Source of the DNA: Massilia sp. KIM
GTDB lineage: Bacteria > Pseudomonadota > Gammaproteobacteria > Burkholderiales > Burkholderiaceae_D
Length of the DNA stretch: 64,000 nucleotides
Direction: 5' to 3'
Assembly (NCBI RefSeq): GCF_002007115.1
Contig: NZ_MVAD01000001.1
Location: 3,100,001-3,164,000 of the forward strand
A program made the translations under genes and the position numbers. The notes beneath the pieces are model-generated. The model was not told where the DNA came from. It did no database searches and was given only the letters and a program-made list of their open reading frames with translations. Shown here piece by piece: positions 1 to 8,638 of this stretch; position 1 is the first letter of the stretch, and each line of letters starts with the position of its first letter.

Positions 1-343
1 GCAAGGCCAAGGACGAGCGGCGCGGCAGCTTGAGCGCGCCGGCCAGCAGGGCGGCGAACACGGGGCCGATCAGCAGGGGACCGAGCAGGCCGATCGCCCA
101 CGGCCCCTTGCGCGTCAGCCAGGCCGACATGCGCCCGCCCTCGCCGCTCTCGCCCTTACGCCAGAAGAACAGGCGGCGGATGCCGCCGCCGACGAACATG
201 GCGGCCGTGGCGCCGGTGAAGGCGCCGGCGATCGCCACTGCCGCCAGCACGGCCGGCGGCAACTGCAGGTGGAAACCGAGCGGTATCGCCGCCCACAATT
301 CGATGATCGCCAGCGCGAATACGCCCAATATGCTCTCTGCCAT
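1..343 (-). CDS. Small multidrug export-like membrane protein, 3' part cut by window edge
   Basis: About 114 codons are visible before the window edge removes the C-terminus. The ATG at 343-341 is preceded by GGAG at a good distance. The product is very hydrophobic, with an early segment around residues 5-20 holding ELWAAIPLGF, a second helix rich in Ala/Gly at about 28-50, a basic loop (RRLFFWRK) and a third helix near residue 85. The ELxxAIPLG pattern recalls the COG2426 'small multi-drug export' family. That assignment comes from memory of the family and is tentative. The gene diverges from the TonB receptor gene. Confidence 0.5.
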   Translation of the reverse strand, partial: MAESILGVFALAIIELWAAIPLGFHLQLPPAVLAAVAIAGAFTGATAAMFVGGGIRRLFFWRKGESGEGGRMSAWLTRKGPWAIGLLGPLLIGPVFAALLAGALKLPRRSSLAL

Positions 344-636
344 CTTGCACTCCTTGCTAAGGGGTTGTCGTGATGGCTGTCAGCCTAAGGGGCTGGCAGG
401 CGGCCGGGGCCGGAATGCGACGATGCACGAAAGCGGAGGCCCAGGACGCCGGAACACGCGCCCGAACGGGATCGGGGGCAGTTTTTTGGTCGAATGACAA
501 CACGGATCCACTTACATTGTCGTAAATATGACGCATTTGACATTCTTTCATTGATGAAACAAACGACCGTTCAGTAAACTCCATGTCTTTACAAAAACGC
601 TTACCGGCGCCCGCTCATCCCCCACCAAGGACACGC
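344..636. other. Divergent intergenic region with one small dyad
   Basis: This 293-bp gap separates the membrane protein gene (minus) from the TonB receptor gene (plus). It holds a perfect TTGACA at 537-542, but nothing resembling a -10 lies 16-18 nt downstream, so I do not call a promoter. A small dyad AACG-AC-CGTT lies at 562-571, flanked by AC at 559-560 and GT at 574-575. It resembles operators of TetR-type repressors. No RNA gene or ORF with a ribosome-binding site is seen. Confidence 0.3.
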
Positions 637-2946
637 ATGAACACTCACCGCTCCCGCCCGTCTACCCCGATCCGCCACACCCTGCTGTGCATGGCCATCG
701 CCGCCGCCTTCCCCGCCCAGCTCGCCCTGGCCCAGGACAGCGCCCAGGAAGGCGCCCCGGCCCAGGACGCCCCCGCGGCCAAGCGCGAGGGCGGCCAGCG
801 CCTGGACGTGGTGATCGTGACGGCGCAGCGCCGCGCGGAGAACATCAAGGACGTGCCGATGTCGATCACCACCGTCAGCGGCGACAAGCTCGACACCCTG
901 ACCGCCGCCGGCTATGACATCCGCTTCCTGTCCGGCCGCTCGCCCAGCCTGAACATCGAATCGGACTACGGCCGCTCCTTCCCGCGCTTCTACATCCGCG
1001 GCCAGGGCAACACCGACTTCGACCTGAACGCCTCCCAGCCGGTCGGCCTGGTGGTCGACGACATCGTGCAGGAAAGCCCGATGCTCAAGGGCTTCCCGGT
1101 GTTCGACGTAGAGCAGGTCGAAGTCCTGCGCGGCCCCCAGGGCACCCTGTTCGGCCGTAACTCGCCGGCCGGCGTCATCAAGTTCGACTCGACCAAGCCG
1201 GTGTTCCGCACCGAGGGTTACTTCAGCGCCGGCTTCGGCAAGGACGGCGTGAAGAACGCCGAAGGCGCCTTCAACCTGCCGCTGAGCCAGACGGTGGCGG
1301 CGCGCGTCTCGCTGCAGTCGCAGAACCGCGACGACCGCGTGCACAACCCGCGTCCGACCGGCACCCGCGACTTCGAGGGCTACCACGACAACGCCGGCCG
1401 CCTGCAGGTGCTAGTCAAGCCGAACAAGGAGTTCAGCGCCCTGTTCAACATCCACGCGCGCGACCTCGACAACAACGCCACCCTGTTCCGCGCCAACATC
1501 ATCAAGCAGGGCACCAACGAACTGGTGGACGGCTTCGACTTCGGCAGCTACCCGAGCGATGGCGTCAACGTGCAGAAGCTGCGCACCAAGGGCGGCAGTG
1601 CGCGCCTGCGCTGGGACCTGCCGAGCGTGACCCTGCACTCGATCACCGGCTACGAGACGGCCGACTTCTACAGCCGCGCCGACGTCGACGGCGGCTACGG
1701 CGCGGTCTACGCCCAGCCGATGGGGCCCGGCTACATCCCCTTCGTGGTGGAGACCGCCGACCTGCTGCCGGCGCACCGCCAGTTCACCCAGGAGTTCCGG
1801 GTCGAGTCGAACGGCGCCGGCCCGCTGCAGTGGATCGGCGGCCTGTTCTACTTCAATGAAGACATCCGCATCGACAGCATCAGCTTCGACTCGCTGGCCC
1901 CGGGCAACCCGCAGAACCCCTTCTACGCGACCCAGGACCAGTCGACCAAGTCGTGGGCGGCCTTCGGTTCGGTGAACTACACCGTGTCGGACAAGCTCAA
2001 GCTGCGCGGCGGCCTGCGCTACACCAACGACAAGAAGGACTTCTCGGCGCGCCGCGTCGAGGCCACCACCGCCGGCCCCTTCATCATCAATGACGAGTCG
2101 AACAACGTCAGCTGGGACCTGAGCGGCACCTACGCGCTGGACGCCGACACCAACCTGTTCGCCCGCGTCGCCACCGGCTACCGCGCGCCCAGCATGCAGG
2201 GCCGCCTGAACGGCCTGGCCGACCGCCCCTCCTTCGCCGACGCGGAAGAAGTGCTGTCGTACGAAGCCGGCATCAAGAAGGAACTGTTCGACCGCCGCGC
2301 GCGCCTGTCGGCCAGCGTGTTCCACTACCGCGTCAAGGACAAGCAGCTCACCGCCGGCAGCGGCGTGATCAACATGAACCAGCTGATCAACGCCGACCGC
2401 GTCACCGGCCAGGGCGTGGAGCTGGACTTCCAGGCGGTGCTGTCGGACTCGCTGCGCATGACCCTCGGCGGCAGCTACAACGACACCGAGATCAAGGACG
2501 CCTCGCTGTTCGTCCAGCAGTGCGGCAACTTCGCCAACACCGGCGGCCGCGCCGGCTGCACCGTGACCAACCCGGTCGGGCCCTTCCCGGGCACCGTGCG
2601 CATCGACGGCAACCCGCTGCCGCGCGCGCCGCGCTGGCAGGGTAACTTCACCCTGCGCTACAGCATCCCGCTGGCCAATGGCGACTTCTACGCCGACACC
2701 GACTGGGCTTACCGCAGCAACTACAACATGTTCCTGTACGAAGCCAAGGAGTACAAGGCCAAGTCGCTGATGGAAGGCGGCGCCCGCGTCGGCTACAAGT
2801 GGGCGAACGGCAAGTACGAGCTGGCAGCCTACGTGCGCAACATCACCGACGAGGTGCAGGTGCAGGCGGCGATCGACTTCGACAACCTGACCGGCATCGT
2901 CAACGATCCGCGCACCTACGGTGTGCAGTTCCGCGCCAACTTCTAA
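637..2946 (+). CDS. TonB-dependent outer membrane receptor
   Basis: A 769-residue receptor taking up an unidentified siderophore or oligosaccharide across the outer membrane with TonB/ExbBD energy. The ATG at 637 is chosen over the upstream in-frame one at 583 because AAGGA sits 5 nt before it and a signal peptide (residues 1 to about 33, ending ALA) follows at once. A TonB-box-like DVVIVTAQRR lies near residue 57. The plug domain shows the typical QVEVLRGPQGTLFGRN stretch near residue 165. The rest is beta-barrel sequence ending in the aromatic residue Phe, as expected for outer-membrane assembly. Length and layout fit the IroN/FyuA-type and sphingomonad-like receptors. The gene stands alone and is closed by a strong terminator, so the substrate cannot be read from context. 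Confidence 0.93.
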   Translation: MNTHRSRPSTPIRHTLLCMAIAAAFPAQLALAQDSAQEGAPAQDAPAAKREGGQRLDVVIVTAQRRAENIKDVPMSITTVSGDKLDTLTAAGYDIRFLSGRSPSLNIESDYGRSFPRFYIRGQGNTDFDLNASQPVGLVVDDIVQESPMLKGFPVFDVEQVEVLRGPQGTLFGRNSPAGVIKFDSTKPVFRTEGYFSAGFGKDGVKNAEGAFNLPLSQTVAARVSLQSQNRDDRVHNPRPTGTRDFEGYHDNAGRLQVLVKPNKEFSALFNIHARDLDNNATLFRANIIKQGTNELVDGFDFGSYPSDGVNVQKLRTKGGSARLRWDLPSVTLHSITGYETADFYSRADVDGGYGAVYAQPMGPGYIPFVVETADLLPAHRQFTQEFRVESNGAGPLQWIGGLFYFNEDIRIDSISFDSLAPGNPQNPFYATQDQSTKSWAAFGSVNYTVSDKLKLRGGLRYTNDKKDFSARRVEATTAGPFIINDESNNVSWDLSGTYALDADTNLFARVATGYRAPSMQGRLNGLADRPSFADAEEVLSYEAGIKKELFDRRARLSASVFHYRVKDKQLTAGSGVINMNQLINADRVTGQGVELDFQAVLSDSLRMTLGGSYNDTEIKDASLFVQQCGNFANTGGRAGCTVTNPVGPFPGTVRIDGNPLPRAPRWQGNFTLRYSIPLANGDFYADTDWAYRSNYNMFLYEAKEYKAKSLMEGGARVGYKWANGKYELAAYVRNITDEVQVQAAIDFDNLTGIVNDPRTYGVQFRANF

Positions 2947-2960
2947 GCGCAAGCCCACAA

Positions 2961-2996
2961 AAAAAGCCGTCCCCGCGCAAGCGGGGACGGCTTTTT
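2961..2996 (+). terminator. Intrinsic terminator of the TonB receptor gene
   Basis: A GC-rich stem (AAGCCGTCCCCGC / GCGGGGACGGCTT) with a GCAA tetraloop is followed by a T tract, 14 nt after the stop codon. The A run on the 5' side would let it also work for minus-strand transcripts coming from rnpB. Confidence 0.9.
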
Positions 2997-3051
2997 CACA
3001 CCGGCGCGGCTCAAGATCCAGGGACCTTCCTGCGCTGGAAAGAATTCAAGT

Positions 3052-3387
3052 AAAGCAGGCCGATAGGCCGGATTCTGTGTAGTGGTCTCCCTTGCGGGAC
3101 GCCCCTATGACAGCCATTCCTCTAGGCGCTGGATTACTCCAGCGCTCAAGCTTCCTACCCGCACGCTCCGCGAGCAACATCAACGCGTGCCTATTTGGAA
3201 TTGCTCCAGGTGGAGGTTACCGCGTTTCACCGTAACTGAATACGCTCGTCTCTGTGGCCCTATTCCTCGCCTTATACCTTGCGGCTTTCAGCGGACGGCC
3301 GTTAACCGTCACCCCGCTCTGTGGAGTCCGGACCTTCCTCCCGCCATCGCCCGGGGGCGATGACCAGCGACTGTCTGGCCTGCTTCA
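3052..3387 (-). ncRNA. rnpB: RNase P RNA (M1 RNA)
   Basis: Read on the minus strand, this is a bacterial A-type RNase P RNA, the catalytic RNA that cleaves 5' leaders from pre-tRNA. It starts GAAGCAGGCCAGACAGTCGC, matching the conserved P1/P2 start. It contains the conserved GGAGGAAGGTCCGGACTCC block (CRI), the late AGGAATGGCTGTC region, and ends ACAGAATCCGGCCTATCGG, the conserved 3' P1/P4 pairing strand. At about 335 nt it is somewhat shorter than the 377-nt E. coli RNA, so some peripheral helices are probably reduced. Exact ends are estimated from P1 pairing. The plus-strand ORFs across it are spurious. Confidence 0.95.
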
Positions 3388-3394
3388 CCCCACC

Positions 3395-3400
3395 ATTGTA
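3395..3400 (-). promoter_or_regulatory. -10 element of rnpB
   Basis: TACAAT on the minus strand lies 7 nt upstream of the predicted RNase P RNA 5' end, the right place for a sigma-70 -10. No convincing -35 is found at 16-18 nt; a TTGAAG occurs only 12 nt away. The call rests on the -10 and on its position. Confidence 0.5.
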
Positions 3401-3467
3401 CCCGCTGCCGCCCTTCAAGGGGGAATTGCTGCACCGAACCGGGCGCAGCGGATGCACCGGGGCTGGA

Positions 3468-4016
3468 TCAGTTCATGGCGACCTGGTCGACCTTGAGGGC
3501 GAACAGTTCTTCGATCAGCTTGGTGATGTTGACCCGCACCGCGCCCTCGTTGGCGATGCGCAGGCGCTCGGTGCCGGCGAAGGCCGCGTCGAAGGACGCC
3601 GTGTAGGGCAAGGACACGCGGCGGTTCAGCACTTCCTTGCCGGTGGCGCGCTCGACCAGCGAGTAGCTGGCGGTGACGGTCACGGTCATGTTGAAGCCGG
3701 CCATCGGCTGGTCGACCTTTTCCAGGTGCGCGACCAGGGTGTACTTGCCGGCCTGCTTGCCGGCCGACAGCAGGCCCGCATCGCGCAGCGATGCCTCCAG
3801 CGCCTGCTCGAATTCGCCGTTGCCGACATTCGACACCCACATCGGATTGGTTTCCTTGCCACCGGTGACGTCGCGCACCGCCACGTTGTCGCGCAGCGGG
3901 GTCTTGACGATGCGCTGGGCCGGCGACGCGCTCGCGGTCATCTGCTCGATGCGGGCCGGGGATGCGCAACCCGCCAGGAGGATTGCGATGGCGAGGGCGG
4001 TCAGACTCTTTTTCAT
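3468..4016 (-). CDS. Putative lipoprotein
   Basis: A 182-residue protein of unknown function. It begins with a short basic N-terminus, a hydrophobic stretch and a lipobox LLAG-C (Cys at about residue 17), so it should be lipidated and held in the cell envelope. The mature part has no motif I recognise. It lies 22 nt downstream of another lipoprotein gene on the same strand, and the two are probably co-transcribed. It ends about 80 nt from the rnpB promoter. Confidence 0.8.
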   Translation of the reverse strand: MKKSLTALAIAILLAGCASPARIEQMTASASPAQRIVKTPLRDNVAVRDVTGGKETNPMWVSNVGNGEFEQALEASLRDAGLLSAGKQAGKYTLVAHLEKVDQPMAGFNMTVTVTASYSLVERATGKEVLNRRVSLPYTASFDAAFAGTERLRIANEGAVRVNITKLIEELFALKVDQVAMN

Positions 4017-4038
4017 GCTTGGCTTTCTTTCTTATGGT

Positions 4039-4422
4039 TTATACAGCGGGGGAAACGGGCGTGCCCACGATGCCGGGGCATTTCTTGAGGATGGCGGATT
4101 GCTGGACCGCGTCGTACTCGCCGCGCAGGCGGGCATAGTCGGCTTCCTGCTGCTTGGTGCCGCCCAGCGCGAACAGCGCCGGCCAGAACAGCACGATGCC
4201 CACGCCGGCGATCGTCTTGTCGTTCGAGGCGGCCGCGTCCAGGCGGCCGCTGAGCTGCATCACGCGCGCCTGGATGCGCTGCGATTCGCTGGCCAGCTGT
4301 TCGCAATCGTAGCCCTGGTATTGCATGGGCGAGACATAGGCGGCAGCAATGTCTTTCGACGCCGTGGCGCAGCCGCCGAGGGCGATGCTGGCGCCCAGCA
4401 CGAGGCTCATCGTCTTTTTCAT
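4039..4422 (-). CDS. Putative lipoprotein
   Basis: A 127-residue envelope protein of unknown function starting at the ATG at 4422. The in-frame upstream start at 4458 would put a hydrophilic 12-residue tail before the signal peptide. The lipobox ALGG-C places the lipidated Cys near residue 17. A hydrophobic stretch around residues 70-85 (GVGIVLFWPALFALGG) could insert in a membrane. It contains a conserved-looking YxGxxCxQL segment after the lipobox, a pattern seen in small Proteobacterial lipoproteins. It is first in a two-gene unit with the lipoprotein at 3468-4016. Confidence 0.75.
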   Translation of the reverse strand: MKKTMSLVLGASIALGGCATASKDIAAAYVSPMQYQGYDCEQLASESQRIQARVMQLSGRLDAAASNDKTIAGVGIVLFWPALFALGGTKQQEADYARLRGEYDAVQQSAILKKCPGIVGTPVSPAV

Positions 4423-4673
4423 GTGATTATCGTCATCCCTATGTGGTTGTTGTGCCAATCAAACCTCGGCACTGGACTATATGTTTTAGGAAATTTTCGT
4501 GTCAATGAATAAAGACTTGATGCAGAAAAGCTATCCTTTAAGCATGGATAGTGTCGGCTTTCGGTGACGCAGCGCTCACGAAGAACTGAAATTTGATGTC
4601 GCCATTTCAAAAGCCGCTATGGATGGGCTTCATTAGAATTGCCCGGATGCCAAACCAACAAGGACGATCCCTC

Positions 4674-6377
4674 ATGACGCACCCTTCCCGTACCGGCGGC
4701 CAGATCCTGGTCGATGCGCTCCACATCCACGGCGTGGACACCGCCTTCGGCGTGCCGGGCGAAAGCTACCTCGACGTGCTGGACGCCCTGCACGATTCGC
4801 AGATCCGCTTCGTGATCAACCGCCAGGAAGGGGGCGCGGCATTCATGGCGGAGGCCTACGCCAAGCTGACCGGCAAGCCCGGGATCTGCTTCGTCACGCG
4901 CGGGCCGGGCGCGACCAACGCTTCGATCGGGGTGCACACCGCCTACCAGGATTCGACCCCGATGATCCTGTTCATCGGCCAGGTCGGCAACGACTTCATC
5001 GACCGCGAAGCCTTCCAGGAAATCGACTACCGCCGCATGTTCGGCCAGATGGCCAAGTGGGTGGCCCAGATCGACCGCGCCGACCGTATTCCCGAATACC
5101 TGGCGCGCGCCTTCCAGGTGGCCACCAGTGGCCGCCCCGGCCCGGTGGTGCTGGCCCTGCCCGAGGACATGCTGGTCTCAACCGCGGCCGTGGCCGACAC
5201 CCGCCGCTACCAGCCGGTGCAGGGCGCGCCGGCCGCCGCCCAGGTCGCCCAGCTGCGCACCATGCTGGCCGAGAGCCGCCGCCCGCTCGTCCTGCTGGGT
5301 GGCAATACCTGGACCGAGGAGGCCTGCGCCGACCTGCGCCGCTTCGCCGAGGCCAACCACCTGCCGGTGGCCTGCACCTTCCGCTTCCAGGACCTGCTGG
5401 ACAATGCCCACCCGAACTACATCGGCGACGTCGGCATCGGCATCAACCCCAAACTGGCCGCGCGCGTGAAGGAAGCCGACCTGGTGATCGCCCTCGGCCC
5501 GCGCCTGGGCGAGATGACCACCAGCGGCTACTCGCTGCTGGCTTCGCCGGTGCCGCGCCAGCGCCTGGTCCACATCCACCCGGACCCGGAAGAACTGGGC
5601 AGCGTCTACCAGGGCGAACTGATGATCGCCAGCGGCATGGCGCAGGCCTGCGCCATGCTGGCCGCGATGGAACCGGTCGACGCCGCCGCCTGGCAGGGCA
5701 CGGTGGCCGAGGCGAAGGCCGAGCTGGCCGCCTACCAGGAACAGCCGCCGATCTTCCGTGAAGGCAATGCGCCGCTGGACCTGTGGCAGGTGGTGCAGGA
5801 ATTGATGCGCCAGTTGCCGCGCGACGCCATCATCACCAATGGCGCCGGCAACTACGCGTCCTGGGCGCACCGCTTCTACCGCTACGGCGGGCTGCGCACC
5901 CAGCTGGCGCCGACCAATGGCGCGATGGGCTATGCGGTGCCGGCCGGGGTCGGCGCCAAGATCGTGCGCCCCGAGCGCACCGTCGTGAGCTTCGCCGGCG
6001 ACGGCGAATTCATGATGACCGGCCAGGAACTGGCGACCGCCGTGCAGTACGGCGCCGGCGTGGTGATCCTGGTGTTCAACAACGGCATGTTCGGCACCAT
6101 CCGCATGCACCAGGAACGCGAATACCCGGGCCGCGTCTCGGGCACCGGGCTGCACAATCCGGATTTCGCCGCCCTGGCGCGCGCCTACGGCGGCCACGGC
6201 GATGTGGTGGAGAAGACGGAAGATTTCGCGCCGGCCCTGGCGCGCGCACTCGTCTTCGCCAACGAACGCAAGCTGCCCGCGCTGATCGAACTGCGCTACG
6301 ATGGCGAGCTGATCACGCCGAACGCGACCCTCGAGACCATCCGCAAGAATGCACAGGCCGCCAAGGCCAAGGCCTGA
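4674..6377 (+). CDS. Thiamine-diphosphate-dependent enzyme, acetolactate synthase-like
   Basis: A 567-residue cytoplasmic ThDP enzyme of the acetolactate synthase/pyruvate oxidase superfamily. The ATG at 4674 follows AAGGA by 9 nt and is preferred to 4593 and 4647. The N-terminal PYR domain has GVPGES and the catalytic Glu in RQEGGAAFMAEAYAKLTG. The central domain spans about residues 190-330. The C-terminal PP domain has the ThDP-Mg motif, GDG near residue 442 and NN about 26 residues later. No regulatory small subunit (ilvH) is next to it and no branched-chain genes flank it (ilvD is 17 kb away). It is therefore more likely a catabolic or stand-alone decarboxylase/lyase than the biosynthetic IlvB. 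Substrate unknown. Confidence 0.85.
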   Translation: MTHPSRTGGQILVDALHIHGVDTAFGVPGESYLDVLDALHDSQIRFVINRQEGGAAFMAEAYAKLTGKPGICFVTRGPGATNASIGVHTAYQDSTPMILFIGQVGNDFIDREAFQEIDYRRMFGQMAKWVAQIDRADRIPEYLARAFQVATSGRPGPVVLALPEDMLVSTAAVADTRRYQPVQGAPAAAQVAQLRTMLAESRRPLVLLGGNTWTEEACADLRRFAEANHLPVACTFRFQDLLDNAHPNYIGDVGIGINPKLAARVKEADLVIALGPRLGEMTTSGYSLLASPVPRQRLVHIHPDPEELGSVYQGELMIASGMAQACAMLAAMEPVDAAAWQGTVAEAKAELAAYQEQPPIFREGNAPLDLWQVVQELMRQLPRDAIITNGAGNYASWAHRFYRYGGLRTQLAPTNGAMGYAVPAGVGAKIVRPERTVVSFAGDGEFMMTGQELATAVQYGAGVVILVFNNGMFGTIRMHQEREYPGRVSGTGLHNPDFAALARAYGGHGDVVEKTEDFAPALARALVFANERKLPALIELRYDGELITPNATLETIRKNAQAAKAKA

Positions 6378-6413
6378 TCGCCGCGCCTGGCCCGGCTGGC
6401 CAAGCCGGTCGGG

Positions 6414-6632
6414 TCAGGGGGTCAAGGATGTGGGCGCGTGCTCGAGGCCGAGTTCAGGCGGCAAGGGGATCGGCTTGTCGAAGAAACTGATCGGCTCGCC
6501 GGATGGATGGGTCAGGAACAAGGCCACCAAGGCAATGAAGGCCCACACGACCAGGGTACGGAAGGCGCTGGCATTGCCGTCGATGGCATTGTCTCCAAAC
6601 ACCAGGCGCTTAAAAAAGTTGGTAATTTTCAC
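6414..6632 (-). CDS. Small membrane protein with GTG start
   Basis: A 72-residue hypothetical protein. The GTG at 6632 is preceded by GGGGA about 7 nt upstream, which supports it as the start. One transmembrane helix is clear at about residues 24-43 (TLVVWAFIALVALFL), with a charged N-terminal tail (KRLVFGDN) and a Pro-rich C-terminal tail. It resembles no family I can name. It is convergent with the ThDP enzyme gene, 36 nt from its stop. Confidence 0.55.
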   Translation of the reverse strand: MKITNFFKRLVFGDNAIDGNASAFRTLVVWAFIALVALFLTHPSGEPISFFDKPIPLPPELGLEHAPTSLTP

Positions 6633-6802
6633 GGTTTTTCCCCGTTGTAATTAGCGGATTCTCTCTCCGATGTCAATGTATATCAGCTGCGTCCGTTTTT
6701 CCAGTTCCGCACTGTTGAGCAGCCGGGTTTTTTGACAGATTCACGACATGCTTGCCGGACTTGCGCGGCGCAGCAAAACAGCAGGGAGCCGAATTACTGC
6801 TC

Positions 6803-6811
6803 TGGTAGAAT
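6803..6811 (+). promoter_or_regulatory. Possible extended -10 promoter of ftsY
   Basis: TGG-TAGAAT is an extended -10 pattern 62 nt upstream of the ftsY ATG. No good -35 is present, which is tolerated with an extended -10. Position and sequence are suggestive only. Confidence 0.35.
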
Positions 6812-6872
6812 ATTCGCTACTTTTTTCATCGCGCCGCTTCGCCGGCGCCGCATGCGGCCCCGCCACCAGACT

Positions 6873-7970
6873 ATGTTTAGTTTCTTCAAAAGAAAAAAAG
6901 CGGCCCCGGAAACGCCGGCCCTGCCCGACCTCGCGCCCGAGTCAGTCCCGGTCCCGGTACCGGCCGTCGCGGCCGAGCCCGAGGCTCCTGCCGCCGCGCC
7001 CGTCGCGACCGACTTCGCGGACGGCGCCCTGTTCCCCGAAACCGCCGAGCGTCCCACCAGCCCGGCCGAGCAGAAGCAATCCTGGATGGCCCGCCTCAAG
7101 GCCGGCCTGTCCAAGACCTCGAGCAACCTGTCTCTGCTCTTCGTCGGCGCGCGAATCGACGAAGACCTGTACGAGGAACTCGAAAGCGCCCTCCTGATGT
7201 CGGACGCCGGCATGGACGCCACCCAGCACCTGCTCGACGCCCTGCGCCGCCGCGTCAAGGACGAAAAGCTGCTGGACGCCGCCGCCGTCAAGAACGCGCT
7301 CAAGGAATTGATGATCGAGCTGCTGCAGCCCCTGCAGAAGCCGCTCGAGCTCGGCCGCCACGAGCCGCTGGTGATGATGATTTCCGGCGTCAACGGCGCC
7401 GGCAAGACCACCACCATCGGCAAGCTGGCCAAGCACATGCAGCGCTTCGACCAGTCGGTGCTGCTGGCCGCCGGCGACACCTTCCGCGCCGCCGCCCGCG
7501 AGCAGCTGATGGTCTGGGGACAGCGCAACAACGTCACCGTGATCTCCCAGGCTTCGGGCGATCCGGCCGCGGTCGCCTTCGACGCGGTGCAGTCGGGCAA
7601 GGCGCGCGGCGTCGACGTGGTGATGGTCGACACCGCCGGCCGCCTGCCGACCCAGCTGCACCTGATGGAAGAACTCAAGAAGATCAAGCGCGTCATCGGC
7701 AAGGGCATGGAGAGCGCCCCCCACGAGACCCTGCTGGTGATCGACGGCAATACCGGCCAGAACGCCCTGGCCCAGGTCAAGGCCTTCGACGACGCCCTGC
7801 AGCTCACCGGCCTGATCGTCACCAAGCTGGACGGCACCGCCAAGGGTGGCGTGCTGGCGGCGATCGCGCGCACCCGCCCGATCCCGGTGTACTTCATCGG
7901 CGTGGGCGAGAAGCTCGACGACCTGCAGCCCTTCAACGCGGAAGAATTCGTCGAAGCGCTGCTCGGCTGA
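6873..7970 (+). CDS. ftsY: Signal recognition particle receptor FtsY
   Basis: A 365-residue SRP receptor GTPase that docks ribosome-SRP complexes at the inner membrane for co-translational insertion. The ATG at 6873 (MFSFFKRKK) is chosen because the upstream in-frame sequence is not FtsY-like. An A/P/E-rich acidic A domain (to about residue 65) is followed by the N domain and the G domain with GVNGAGKTTTIGKLA (G1), DTFRAAAREQ, DTAGRLP (G3) and TKLDGTAKGG (G4/G5). The A domain is short compared with E. coli. It is 8 nt upstream of ftsE and leads an ftsY-ftsE-ftsX operon, the classic arrangement. Confidence 0.97.
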   Translation: MFSFFKRKKAAPETPALPDLAPESVPVPVPAVAAEPEAPAAAPVATDFADGALFPETAERPTSPAEQKQSWMARLKAGLSKTSSNLSLLFVGARIDEDLYEELESALLMSDAGMDATQHLLDALRRRVKDEKLLDAAAVKNALKELMIELLQPLQKPLELGRHEPLVMMISGVNGAGKTTTIGKLAKHMQRFDQSVLLAAGDTFRAAAREQLMVWGQRNNVTVISQASGDPAAVAFDAVQSGKARGVDVVMVDTAGRLPTQLHLMEELKKIKRVIGKGMESAPHETLLVIDGNTGQNALAQVKAFDDALQLTGLIVTKLDGTAKGGVLAAIARTRPIPVYFIGVGEKLDDLQPFNAEEFVEALLG

Positions 7971-7978
7971 AGGTACCC

Positions 7979-8638
7979 ATGATTGCATTCCAGTCTGTTT
8001 CCAAGCAGTACACGCACGAGGCCTATGCGCTGCGCGACGTCACCCTCGACATCGCCAAGGGTGAGCTGGTCTACCTGGCCGGCCCCTCGGGCGCCGGCAA
8101 GTCGACCCTGATGAAGATGGTGGCCGCGGTCGAGCGGCCCAGCAGCGGCAAGGTGCTGGTCAACGGCCAGGACATCGGCCGCATCAACAAGGCCGGCATC
8201 CCCTTCCTGCGCCGCAACCTGGGCCTGATCTTCCAGCACCAGCGCCTGCTCAACGACCGCCACATCCTGGCCAACGTGATGCTGCCCCTGCTCGTCACCG
8301 GCGCCCCGCGCGGCCAGGCCGAGGGGCGCGCCCGCGCCGCCCTCGACAAGGTCGGCCTGCTGGATCGCGCCAAGGCCATGCCGCTCGAACTCTCGGGCGG
8401 CGAGCAGCAGCGGGTGGCGGTGGCGCGCGCCATCGTCAACCGCCCGCAGATCATCCTGGCCGACGAGCCGACCGCCAACCTCGACCGCGTCGCGGCCGAG
8501 CGCGTGATCGACGCCCTGCACGCCTTCCACCTGGCCGGCGTCACCTGCGTGATCTCGACCCACGACGAACAGGTGCTGGACGCGGCCGGCCGCGTGATCC
8601 GACTCGAGCATGGCCAGGTGGTGGAGGGCGCGGCATGA
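7979..8638 (+). CDS. ftsE: Cell division ATP-binding protein FtsE
   Basis: A 219-residue ABC ATPase. With FtsX it forms the septal complex that activates peptidoglycan hydrolases through EnvC-type partners during division. Walker A GPSGAGKST (about residue 37), Q-loop, signature LSGGEQQRVAVARA and Walker B ILADEPT are all present. AAGG lies just before the ATG. The stop overlaps the ftsX start (ATGA), indicating translational coupling. Confidence 0.97.
   Translation: MIAFQSVSKQYTHEAYALRDVTLDIAKGELVYLAGPSGAGKSTLMKMVAAVERPSSGKVLVNGQDIGRINKAGIPFLRRNLGLIFQHQRLLNDRHILANVMLPLLVTGAPRGQAEGRARAALDKVGLLDRAKAMPLELSGGEQQRVAVARAIVNRPQIILADEPTANLDRVAAERVIDALHAFHLAGVTCVISTHDEQVLDAAGRVIRLEHGQVVEGAA

Noticed and set aside
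537..542. Perfect TTGACA as promoter -35 for the TonB receptor
   Set aside because: No -10-like hexamer at 15-19 nt downstream.
3321..4088. 255-residue plus-strand ORF overlapping rnpB and the lipoprotein gene
   Set aside because: Overlaps a well-supported RNA gene and an antisense lipoprotein with a clear lipobox.
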